From Bacteroidota bacterium (GTDB lineage: Bacteria > Bacteroidota > Bacteroidia > Chitinophagales > Saprospiraceae), in contig JAKQJD010000446.1 in NCBI GenBank assembly GCA_029561355.1, positions 1 through 41,927 of the forward strand: a DNA stretch of 41,927 nt, written 5' to 3'. Below are positions 31,624 through 38,846 of the stretch, in pieces. Positions within the stretch are counted from its first letter, which is position 1. Every line of letters begins with the position of its first letter. Under the pieces are notes generated by a model. The model made no database searches and was not told the DNA's origin. It saw only the letters and a list, made by a program, of their open reading frames with translations. A program made the position numbers and the translations under genes.

Positions 31624-31631
31624 TAGTTTTG
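31624..31631 (+). promoter_or_regulatory. -7 box in front of the cobalamin riboswitch
   Basis: TAGTTTTG (TAnnTTTG) lies just before the first conserved riboswitch bases, on the plus strand, and back to back with the fucosidase box. A -33 element is not evident. Confidence 0.5.
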
Positions 31632-31633
31632 CC

Positions 31634-31866
31634 AAGTTTTTGGTGTCCGGCTATCGCCGGACTGAAAAGGGAACCCGGTGTAAATCCGGGGCAGTCCCCG
31701 CTGCTGTAAGTTCTTTTTGGGAATAAGGTTTGACAAATTTTTATCCATAGAAATGATTGTCAAACAATTAAATTCTCAAAAAAGGTGTAATGTATTTTGC
31801 CACTGTTGGGTTTCAAACACAATGGGAAGGCGCATTACATCGGAACGAGCCAGAAGACCTGCCAGA
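31634..31866 (+). promoter_or_regulatory. Cobalamin (B12) riboswitch
   Basis: The conserved order of the adenosylcobalamin class is clear: AAAAGGGAACCCGGTGTAAA with CCGGGGCAGTCCCCGC (about 31664-31701), CTGTAAG, then GCCACTG ... GGGAAGGCG and the B12 box AGCCAGAAGACCTGCC (31848-31863). Between CTGTAAG and GCCACTG there is an unusually long insert with its own stem (GTTTGACAA 31728-31736 with TTGTCAAAC 31757-31765). The RNA should lower expression of the following gene when intracellular B12 is high. The only gene downstream on this strand is the BtuG-like lipoprotein. Confidence 0.93.
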
Positions 31867-31914
31867 AACGACGTCACCAACCGGGCTTCGGGTAGAAAGC
31901 GCGATGGAGTAAAA

Positions 31915-31970
31915 GTGCGAAGCGTTCGAAGTGCGAAGTCCTCAGTGCGAAGTCTTTGCGAAGTGCGAAG
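31915..31970 (+). repeat. Short GTGCGAAG repeat cluster in the riboswitch leader
   Basis: GTGCGAAG occurs at 31915, 31931, 31945 and 31963, with TTGCGAAG at 31956, in an irregular array between the B12 box and the coding sequence. No inverse copy to form a hairpin is present, so its role in the expression platform is unclear. Confidence 0.75.
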
Positions 31971-32066
31971 TCTGCAGCAGTGCGTGCTGCGCTTTGGCCG
32001 TCAACGCATTTTTATTACAATCGGTCCATCTTGCACCCGTTTGCCTTTCATTTCAATTTTTAAAAA

Positions 32067-33101
32067 ATGAAAAGAATGAAAGTCAAGCAATTATCTTTCC
32101 TTTTACTGCTGCTTGCAGTACTATTTTCCGCCTGCAACCAGCAGGAAGAACCTGTCCAGTTCAAATACAACAGCGGTATTTTCGTGGTAAACGAAGGCCC
32201 GTTTGGAGGCACCGGCACCATTACCTGGCACGATCCGGCCACCGGCGCTACCGAGCAGGATATTTTCGGTAAAGCCAACGATGGCGCGGTACTCGGCGAG
32301 TTCGTGCAATCCCTCGCGTTCCATGACGGCAAAGGCTATGTCTGTATCGGGAACGGCACCAAAATCGTCGTGGTGGATGCAGCAACGTTCAAGTACCTGG
32401 CTACGATCGAAGGACTTGTGAAACCACGTTACATTTTGCCTTACGGCGATCATTTTGCCCTGGTTACCCAGTGGGGCGCCGACGGGAATTCCGGTACCGT
32501 AGCGAAAGTAGACCTGACGACCAACAAGGTGCTGCAAACCTCCTCATTCATCGGTAAAGGTCCCGACAAAATGTTCCGATTCAATGACGACGTAGTGCTG
32601 ATCCCGAATTCGGGCGGGTACAGTTCGGATTCCACGATCGCAGCATTCCGGCTTTCGACCTTTTCGGTAGACCACTACACCGTTACGGGCGGCAAAAACC
32701 CGGGCGTTTGCGCCCTGAATAATTCCGACGTTTTTGTGCTGTGTAAAGGCATTTACGGGTTTCCGGATCCCGTTGCACCAGGCTGGCTCGGGTTGGCAGA
32801 TAATCCGGCAGTTGGGCAGTCGGTTCCACTTTTGTCCGATGATCTCTGTTCTTCTCCCGACCAAACTATCCTGTATTTCACAGGAGGAAACACTGTTTAC
32901 CAGTTGAAAAACAATGTATTAAGTCCATTGATCCAGCAATCGACCTATGGGCTTGCATGCCACCCTGTAACGGGGCAGTTGATCTGCACAGACCCCAAAG
33001 ATTACAATTCAGCAGGTGTAGCCACCATTTACAATCCGGACGGCACGCTGGTGGAAAGTTTTGCGACGGGGATTTCACCCGGGGAAGTGGTCGTGCGGTA
33101 G
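32067..33101 (+). CDS. BtuG-like B12-linked surface lipoprotein (DUF5074/YncE-type propeller)
   Basis: 344 residues with a lipoprotein signal (LLLLLAVLFSACNQQEE, Cys near residue 22). Then comes a beta-propeller of YncE/DUF5074 type: SGIFVVNEGPFGGTGTITW, AFHDGKGYVCIGNGTKIVVV, YGDHFALVTQWGADGNSGTV, LSSDQTILYFTGGN-type blades and DPKDYNSAGVATIYNPDGTL. In Bacteroides, BtuG proteins of this kind bind B12 very tightly at the cell surface and pass it to the TonB-dependent transporter BtuB. The cobalamin riboswitch directly upstream strongly supports that role. BtuB itself is not next to it, which is unusual. Confidence 0.85.
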   Translation: MKRMKVKQLSFLLLLLAVLFSACNQQEEPVQFKYNSGIFVVNEGPFGGTGTITWHDPATGATEQDIFGKANDGAVLGEFVQSLAFHDGKGYVCIGNGTKIVVVDAATFKYLATIEGLVKPRYILPYGDHFALVTQWGADGNSGTVAKVDLTTNKVLQTSSFIGKGPDKMFRFNDDVVLIPNSGGYSSDSTIAAFRLSTFSVDHYTVTGGKNPGVCALNNSDVFVLCKGIYGFPDPVAPGWLGLADNPAVGQSVPLLSDDLCSSPDQTILYFTGGNTVYQLKNNVLSPLIQQSTYGLACHPVTGQLICTDPKDYNSAGVATIYNPDGTLVESFATGISPGEVVVR

Positions 33102-33125
33102 GGTTTGAATCAGGATTGGGGACTT

Positions 33126-33227
33126 TTGAATCAGGATTAGAAGGATTAAAAAAAGGATTAAAAGGATTTCTTTCGTGGGAGTGAATCCTTTTAATCCTTT
33201 TTTTTAATCCTTCCAATCCTGATTCAA
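33126..33227. terminator. ~43-bp hairpin of GGATTAAAA units between convergent genes
   Basis: 33126-33168 pairs with 33184-33227 with a single mismatch and one extra T. Both arms consist of GGATTA-type units ending in GGATTGAATC-like borders. It lies between the BtuG-like gene and the opposite-facing DUF4261-like gene and can end both transcripts. Confidence 0.85.
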
Positions 33228-33231
33228 CAAC

Positions 33232-34041
33232 CTAGTACTGCAAGCGCAGCACTTCCCCCTCCAGCATCTGCCCCTTCATTCTTTTTACAGGAATTTTGAA
33301 ACCTTCACCGGTCGCAACCTCCTGACCGTCTTTTAGTTGCAAATTGTACTGAATGATCGACTGCGTAGCGTCGTACAGCGCGGCATGTACTTCCTGAACG
33401 GAATGCTCGGAGTGAAAGATCTCCATATCCTCCTTACCGAATTCGGCCATTCCGTATGTATAGCCGCTGTTGAGGTTGTTTTCCTGCAACATACCGAAGT
33501 AAATCCAGCAGTACACCGGCAGCGACTGTTCCTGCATCATGTTGCGGGCGCCGGCTGTGAAAAAAGGTTTGGAGGATACTACGTACTGGCTATTGAGGAA
33601 AACCCCGGAGGAGTTCGTTTTTTCGAGGGTAGCGGCTGCGACTTTCGTTAGTACTTTGTACAAATCCAGCGCTTTGCTGCTACTTCCAAGTATGGAAATG
33701 ACCACCTGCGACTGGTGTTTGGCTATTTCAGGTCCGGCGTTTTTCCAAAGCCAGGAAATACTTGCAGCGGCCTGCACTTCTGCGGCTTCCACCGGATAAT
33801 CGAGATGAGCCAGCATGACGGTGGCGCCTGCTACTGAAAAGACCAGTGTTTTATCGGAAATATTGATGGAATCGGGCTTCATTTTCCAGTCTGACCGCAA
33901 GGCCGACAGGATTTGCTGCGGGTCCGGGGCGATCTTGTCGTTCACCAGCACGCTGGCTGTTACTATTTTCTGAGAATTAGCAGGTTGAGCGGTAACAGCG
34001 AAGGACAGGATTATAAAAAAAAGACAAAACAGATGACGCAT
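33232..34041 (-). CDS. DUF4261-like protein with signal peptide
   Basis: 269 residues from the ATG at 34041 (MRHLFCLFFIILSFAVTAQP), a clear signal peptide; the longer frame lacks one. The core resembles DUF4261: an ALRSDWKM ... LVFSVAGATVMLAHLDYPVE strand pair (about residues 45-85), AASISWLWKNAGPEIAKHQS, and VVISILGSSSKALDLYKVLT followed by a GVFLNSQ strand. Most family members are cytoplasmic with no known function; export of this one is unusual. Its stop lies five bases after the shared hairpin. Confidence 0.7.
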   Translation of the reverse strand: MRHLFCLFFIILSFAVTAQPANSQKIVTASVLVNDKIAPDPQQILSALRSDWKMKPDSINISDKTLVFSVAGATVMLAHLDYPVEAAEVQAAASISWLWKNAGPEIAKHQSQVVISILGSSSKALDLYKVLTKVAAATLEKTNSSGVFLNSQYVVSSKPFFTAGARNMMQEQSLPVYCWIYFGMLQENNLNSGYTYGMAEFGKEDMEIFHSEHSVQEVHAALYDATQSIIQYNLQLKDGQEVATGEGFKIPVKRMKGQMLEGEVLRLQY

Positions 34042-34146
34042 GGATGTGGTGGTATAATGAACGGTGAGGAATTTCAAAGACCGGGAACGGCCATTACAGG
34101 CGGCCAAAAATGCCGCGCTACGCGTCCCGAAACGAATTTACAAGCG

Positions 34147-35079
34147 TTATATTTCCTTTTCGATCAGATATACGTTGCGGGTGGGCGAGTTGCGGTTGAT
34201 CATTTCGGCCAGAAAACCGGTGAGGAACAACTGCGTGCCGACGATCAGCGCCAGGATGCCGAAATAGAACAAGGGACGGTCGGCAATACCGACTTCCTTG
34301 TACGCAATTTTGGCAAGGCTGAGGTAGACCAAAATAGCAAAACCGATCAGGAAAGACAATATACCCAGCGTGCCGAACAAGTGCATGGGGCGTTTGCCGA
34401 ATCGACCGACAAAAGAAACACTCATCAAATCGAGCGGGCCGTTGATAAAGCGCTCGAGGCCGAATTTGGTGGTGCCGTATTTCCTGGCGCGGTGCTCCAC
34501 CACTTTTTCACCGATATTTGTAAATCCCGCCCATTTTGCCAGCACCGGAATATAACGGTGCATGTCGCCATACACTTCCACCGATTTGATCACTTCGGAC
34601 CGATAGGATTTCAGCCCGCAATTAAAATCGTGCAGGGGAATACCGCTGATCCAGCGGGTGGCGGCGTTGTACAGTTTGGTAGGAATCGTTTTACTCAACG
34701 GGTCGTAACGCTTTTGTTTCCAGCCACTTACGAGGTCGTATCCGTCCTGTTTGATCATGCGGTACAGTTCGGGAATTTCATCCGGACTGTCCTGCAAATC
34801 GGCGTCCATGGTAATCACCACATCGCCCTGAGCTACTTCGAATGCAGTTTGCAGCGCGGCGCTTTTCCCGTAATTCCGGCGAAATTTGATGCCACGTACG
34901 GAAGTATTCGCTTGTTGCAACGACTCGATCACTTTCCAGGAGCCGTCGTTGCTGCCATCGTCGACGAACCATATTTCATAAGCATATGCTTCACGTTCGC
35001 AGACGCGGCGAATCCAGGCTTCGAGTTCGGGCAGGCTTTCTGCCTCGTTTTTAAGCGGTATGATGAGAGAGAGATCCAA
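34147..35079 (-). CDS. GT2 bactoprenol/dolichol-phosphate sugar transferase
   Basis: 310 residues. The N-terminal GT-A domain carries LSLIIPLKNEAESL, FVDDGSNDGSW and the DxD site TMDADLQDSPDEI (about residues 91-103), followed by FNCGLKSYRSEV. Two C-terminal membrane spans are present (LFGTLGILSFLIGFAILVYL and FYFGILALIVGTQLFLTGFL), ending in a short basic tail. This is the DPM1/GtrB layout; such enzymes transfer a sugar from a nucleotide donor to a polyprenyl phosphate at the inner membrane. The sugar is not readable. Confidence 0.94.
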   Translation of the reverse strand: MDLSLIIPLKNEAESLPELEAWIRRVCEREAYAYEIWFVDDGSNDGSWKVIESLQQANTSVRGIKFRRNYGKSAALQTAFEVAQGDVVITMDADLQDSPDEIPELYRMIKQDGYDLVSGWKQKRYDPLSKTIPTKLYNAATRWISGIPLHDFNCGLKSYRSEVIKSVEVYGDMHRYIPVLAKWAGFTNIGEKVVEHRARKYGTTKFGLERFINGPLDLMSVSFVGRFGKRPMHLFGTLGILSFLIGFAILVYLSLAKIAYKEVGIADRPLFYFGILALIVGTQLFLTGFLAEMINRNSPTRNVYLIEKEI

Positions 35080-35106
35080 ACTGCTGCGTTTTTGTGTTAG
35101 GCGGAT

Positions 35107-35190
35107 TTTGAGGATATGAGTATTTGAAGATATGAGGTTGTGAGTATTTGAGTAACAGAGTAGTTGAAATAAAATACCCGAATCCTCAAA
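35107..35190. terminator. Interrupted hairpin between GT2 and TrmH-type genes
   Basis: TTTGAGGAT (35107-35115) pairs with ATCCTCAAA (35182-35190), and inside a four-base bulge GTATTT pairs with AAATAC. A weaker member of the intergenic hairpin series seen across the host part. Confidence 0.5.
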
Positions 35191-35192
35191 TC

Positions 35193-35927
35193 CTAAAGTT
35201 CAAAACTGGTTTTCGGGAGTATCTGAATTTTTGATTTCGGCAATTCTTCCTTTCGCTGGACATAAACCGGCATCAAAGGTTCGGAATCCTTGCTTACAAC
35301 AACAGGTTTCCGGTGGTTTTTATCACTTTTCAACATACCGCTCCAACGAATGAATAACATTTCCTGCTGCTCTTCCGTCAGTTTCGGGTGCCGGTCATAA
35401 AACCCGCGAACCTGACGTTGTCGGCGTGCTTCGAACAAGGTCACAGCGCAAGCCACCGAAATGTTCAGGCTTTCGGCAAACCCGACCTGCGGAATGGTAA
35501 AACGCCCATCGCTCAATTCCAGCGCTTCCATACTCACACCATCATCTTCATTTCCAAAGAGCAGGGCTACCGGTTCCGAGAGTTCGCAGTCGTATACAGA
35601 AGGCGTATTTTCCCCGGGCGGCAAAGTTGCCAAAATACGGCCATATCGCTGCCTGACCCGGCTAAAACATTCTTCCAGATTTTCAAAATAATAAACGTCG
35701 ATCCATTTGAAGGTGCCGCCGGAAGTACGTTTGCCCAGCACCAGGCCGCGTTTGTCCAGGTATTGGCGGGTGTAAACCACAAATACTTCGCGTATTCCAA
35801 CTGCATCACACGAGCGCAGCACCGCACTGATGTTGAGCGGGTCGTAAATATTTTCCAGAATAACCGTCAGATCGGGCTGCGATTGCCGGATAACGGAACG
35901 GATCTTCTGTTCGCGGGAAGGCTGCAT
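35193..35927 (-). CDS. TrmH/SpoU-family RNA 2'-O-methyltransferase
   Basis: 244 residues. The SPOUT-fold motifs are in order: LENIYDPLNISAVLRSCDAV (motif 1, about residues 24-43), ALLFGNEDDGVSMEALELSD (motif 2) and FTIPQVGFAESLNISVACAV (motif 3, trefoil knot). These enzymes transfer a methyl group from SAM to a ribose 2'-OH, in tRNA (Gm18 in TrmH) or rRNA. The C-terminal ~50 residues, rich in Lys and Pro, extend beyond the core. The exact RNA target is not determined here. Confidence 0.93.
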   Translation of the reverse strand: MQPSREQKIRSVIRQSQPDLTVILENIYDPLNISAVLRSCDAVGIREVFVVYTRQYLDKRGLVLGKRTSGGTFKWIDVYYFENLEECFSRVRQRYGRILATLPPGENTPSVYDCELSEPVALLFGNEDDGVSMEALELSDGRFTIPQVGFAESLNISVACAVTLFEARRQRQVRGFYDRHPKLTEEQQEMLFIRWSGMLKSDKNHRKPVVVSKDSEPLMPVYVQRKEELPKSKIQILPKTSFEL

Positions 35928-35945
35928 GTAAAGGAGTTGGGTTGA

Positions 35946-37277
35946 TTAATTGGCAGGTACGAATCCGGTTTTTCCAAATTTCAGCAGGTGCACAAAGGTG
36001 TTTTCCACATAATCCGGCTGGTTTCGACCGTCATCTACCGCGCCGGCGGCGAACCGGTTGACAAACTGAAAATCGCCATGGAGCCCGCGAAACGCTTCCG
36101 TTCGCAAACGCTCCGGGAAGGAAAGTCCGTAGCGCGACAACATCCTTCCGGTAAACAGGGTAACGTCGTATCCGTTGAAACCGTCGTTGTCGGGAATGGT
36201 GCCGGTGGCATCATAAAATTTTTGCTGAAAAGCCTTGATCTGCTGCTGCGTGTAGTCGATGTAGGAAGCCGACGTGATATACACGTTGTTATTCATAAAG
36301 AATTCAGGCTCAATGGTTTCGAAGCCGGCCCATTGCGGCATGCCGTACACTTCCACCTGGTTGCTGCCTTTGATGGAATTGAGGTTGCGCAAAAACGCGT
36401 TGACAAAATCCTGGCTGGCCCAGGTCGGCAGGATAAAAACGGCGGTACGTCCCGGCCGGAGGTAACGTTTCAGGTCTACTTTTGAAAAGTTGGCCGTTTC
36501 ATCGGGCACGATCAGTTCGTTGAATACGCTGCCGCCGATCGCATTGTTGGCATTGTGAAAATAAGCCAGGCGGTCCGCTTCCTTTACTTTGCACAGGAGT
36601 GTTACCTCGTCGGGGCGGTGGGTTCGGCGCACGTACCGTACGATGGCTTCACAATGCGCACGCAGCGACGGGTTGATCTGTATGAAACCCGGATTTTGTT
36701 TGGTCAGGTCGGCCGTCGGCGTTTCCGGAGAAACGATGATTTTCCGCCTCTGTTTCCCCCATTCCGCAAACATCTGAACATGGCTACTGCGTACCGGGCC
36801 TATAAAAACTGCTGCTTTTTCCAGTTTTGTATTGGACATAACTTTCTGAAAATCAGCATCATTAGCCTGTGTATCGTATACGTCCACTACAAAATTGGTG
36901 CGTTCCTCCCGCGACAACTGGTCGAGCGCGATTTTGGCTCCTGCATAAAACTGGTTGGCCAGTTCACTTTTTTCCGGTACGATCGTGCCGTCTGACTGTG
37001 CTGTCAGGAAAGGCAGCAAAAAGGCTACATGATAGGTGCTTCCTGTGCCCGCACCGGGTTGGGTGCCGGGTGTTCCCGGTTCGTTTTTGATCGGCGGTTT
37101 CGGATTCGCTGGATTGGTCCATCGAACCGTATCCATCGGTGCGGTGGGTGTAGGTCGCGTCGGCGCCGGGCGATTCGGTTGATTCGGCCGGGGGCGGGTC
37201 GTCACGCCTGTCCGGCTCGGCGGATGACAGGCGGTCCAGACAGCCGCCAGCAGGATATAGAAGAGTAGTTTTTTCAC
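35946..37277 (-). CDS. Periplasmic-binding-fold lipoprotein with Pro-rich linker
   Basis: 443 residues. A lipoprotein signal (LLFYILLAAVWTACHPP, Cys at residue 17) leads into a Thr/Pro/Arg-rich linker (about residues 18-85), then a type-1 periplasmic-binding fold beginning YHVAFLLPFLTAQ, with VVDVYDTQANDADFQKVM, KAAVFIGPVRSSHVQMFAEW and a second lobe from RTAVFILPTWASQDFV. In Bacteroidota such proteins often have LysM repeats at the N-terminus, absent here. The linker suggests a cell-envelope sensor or scaffold, not a transporter subunit. Confidence 0.8.
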   Translation of the reverse strand: MKKLLFYILLAAVWTACHPPSRTGVTTRPRPNQPNRPAPTRPTPTAPMDTVRWTNPANPKPPIKNEPGTPGTQPGAGTGSTYHVAFLLPFLTAQSDGTIVPEKSELANQFYAGAKIALDQLSREERTNFVVDVYDTQANDADFQKVMSNTKLEKAAVFIGPVRSSHVQMFAEWGKQRRKIIVSPETPTADLTKQNPGFIQINPSLRAHCEAIVRYVRRTHRPDEVTLLCKVKEADRLAYFHNANNAIGGSVFNELIVPDETANFSKVDLKRYLRPGRTAVFILPTWASQDFVNAFLRNLNSIKGSNQVEVYGMPQWAGFETIEPEFFMNNNVYITSASYIDYTQQQIKAFQQKFYDATGTIPDNDGFNGYDVTLFTGRMLSRYGLSFPERLRTEAFRGLHGDFQFVNRFAAGAVDDGRNQPDYVENTFVHLLKFGKTGFVPAN

Positions 37278-37320
37278 AGTAATTGATGGTTGAGGAAGGC
37301 GGGTGGTTGAGATTGTTGAG

Positions 37321-37435
37321 GGTTGAGAATGTTGAGGTGTTGAGATTGTTGAGGGTGCATTGCCCTTGGAATCAATTTTAGGTTTGCCAAGAGCAATGCA
37401 CCCTCAACAATCTCAACACCTCAACATTCTCAACC
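37321..37435. terminator. 49-bp hairpin of TTGAGATTG units with shared core
   Basis: 37321-37369 pairs with 37387-37435 with only one mismatch over 49 bp around a 17-base loop. The arms contain repeated TTGAG units, and the inner end is GCATTGCCCTTGG / CCAAGAGCAATGC, the core also seen at 17.6 and 28.0 kb. The right arm covers the stop of the SUI1 gene. Confidence 0.9.
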
Positions 37436-37786
37436 ACCTGCCTTTTTGGTGTTCTTATAACCCATTTCAAGCAGCAGTTTCATCACTTTTTCGCGGTGAT
37501 TGCCCTGAATAATAATAACGCCGTCTTTGGCATTTCCGCCCGCAGCACACTTATTTTTAAGGGTTTTGGCCAGCTCCGCCAGTGCTTCGTCGGAGCCTTC
37601 GAACCCCTTGACTACTGTCGCTTCTTTACCACCTTTCACACGTTCCAGCCAGATGCGCAGCACTTGTCTGGCAGCGGGGCCGGTTTCAACGGGTTCCGGA
37701 TCGGGCTGGAGTTTGAAATCAGGATCGGTGGAAAACACCAGGCCTCCGAGTCCTTCCAGAGAATTGAGTGATTTTTGTTTAGACAT
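37430..37786 (-). CDS. SUI1-family translation factor (eIF1/YciH-like)
   Basis: 118 residues of the SUI1 family (bacterial YciH type). Typical segments: LRIWLERVKGGKEATVVKGF (about residues 44-63), a helix EALAELAKTLKNKCAAGGN, and VIIIQGNHREKVMKLLLEMG near the C-terminus. The bacterial factors bind the 30S ribosomal P site and are thought to help check start codons, mostly under stress. It ends inside the 49-bp hairpin and begins just after the next intergenic hairpin. Confidence 0.9.
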   Translation of the reverse strand: MSKQKSLNSLEGLGGLVFSTDPDFKLQPDPEPVETGPAARQVLRIWLERVKGGKEATVVKGFEGSDEALAELAKTLKNKCAAGGNAKDGVIIIQGNHREKVMKLLLEMGYKNTKKAGG

Positions 37787-37809
37787 ACAACTAAAATGTA
37801 GGAAATTTT

Positions 37810-37870
37810 GAGGGTGATTGGTTTTACGTTTTCTGTTCTAAACACTAAACACAAAAAATCAAACACCCTC
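37810..37870. terminator. Short imperfect hairpin after the lipid kinase gene
   Basis: GAGGGTG (37810-37816) pairs with CACCCTC (37864-37870), and further pairs form between GGTTTT-like and AAAATC blocks. It lies between the lipid kinase stop and the SUI1 start, both on the minus strand. Confidence 0.5.
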
Positions 37871-37876
37871 GACATT

Positions 37877-38845
37877 TTAATAGCCCCACTTGATCCGGCG
37901 ACTGAACCCGCCGGTACGCTGAGGAACGAGAATATGCAACGCTTTGTGCTTCATTTCAAATATCAGTTCGCCGCCCTGCACCAGCCCTTCCCCATCCAGG
38001 TGGGTATAATTTTTACCTTCCGTAGAAATCCGTACCCGGCTGGCGGTAAAATGTTCTACAAAATCGGCATCGTAAATTTTACCGTTCAAGGTGGCGGGTA
38101 CAGCGGCGAAATACTGCCAGCGGGGAGCGTCTTTGAGGATCACCACTTCGAACAAACCATCGTCCATGAGCGCGTCCGGAGCGATCTGGACGTTGTATCC
38201 GTACATGGGGCCGTTGGCTACCGTAATAGCAAAACACTTTTCCGTGATCGATTTTCCATCCATTTCGATGGTACATTCAGACGGCGTGTAAGTGAGCCCC
38301 GCCTCTACTGACTTAATGAGGTAAGGGATAAATCCGCGCCAGTTGCTGCCTTTCATCCGATTGCTCACCAGTCCGTCGAAACCGATGCCGGCCAGGTTGA
38401 TAAAAGGCCGGCCGTTCATCATACCGACGTCGATGGTTTGTTTTTTGGCCGTATTCAGTTTCCGGATGGCGCCATCGACGTCGCGGCCGTAACCGAGGTG
38501 CATAGCCAGCCCGTTTCCGGAGCCGGCCGGCACGATCCCGAGCAGGGCATTCGTTCCGATGAGGGCAGAGGCCACCTCGTTGACGGAGCCGTCGCCACCT
38601 ACCGCCGTTATAATATCGTAGCCTTCGGCTACGGCCTGGAGCGCCAGTTCGCGGGCGTGGCCGGCGCGTTCGGTGAATTTGAAATCGTATTCGAAGCGGT
38701 CGGTATCCAGGTGTTTTTCGACACTTTCGCAGATGTGTTTCTGCAAATTGGTGCCCGCTTTGGGATTGACAATGAATGTGATACGTTGTGGGTGAAGCAT
38801 TCCTGTCAAAACTTCACCTTTCATGTACGGCTGTATACGCTGCAT
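37877..38845 (-). CDS. YegS/DgkB-type lipid kinase
   Basis: 322 residues of the diacylglycerol/lipid-kinase catalytic family. The nucleotide site is TAVGGDGSVNEVASALIG (about residues 80-97), followed by GIVPAGSGNGLAMHLGYGRD and IGVGMM-type IDVGMMNGRPFINLAGIGFD; the C-terminal beta domain holds VVILKDAPRWQYF. It phosphorylates a lipid such as diacylglycerol at the membrane inner face; substrates vary in the family. The start could be the ATG at 38845 or a later one at 38800 (MLHPQRITFIVNPKAG), which has a purine-rich site before it. It is one base from the pseudouridine synthase gene, so co-transcribed. Confidence 0.93.
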   Translation of the reverse strand: MQRIQPYMKGEVLTGMLHPQRITFIVNPKAGTNLQKHICESVEKHLDTDRFEYDFKFTERAGHARELALQAVAEGYDIITAVGGDGSVNEVASALIGTNALLGIVPAGSGNGLAMHLGYGRDVDGAIRKLNTAKKQTIDVGMMNGRPFINLAGIGFDGLVSNRMKGSNWRGFIPYLIKSVEAGLTYTPSECTIEMDGKSITEKCFAITVANGPMYGYNVQIAPDALMDDGLFEVVILKDAPRWQYFAAVPATLNGKIYDADFVEHFTASRVRISTEGKNYTHLDGEGLVQGGELIFEMKHKALHILVPQRTGGFSRRIKWGY

Positions 38846-38846
38846 A

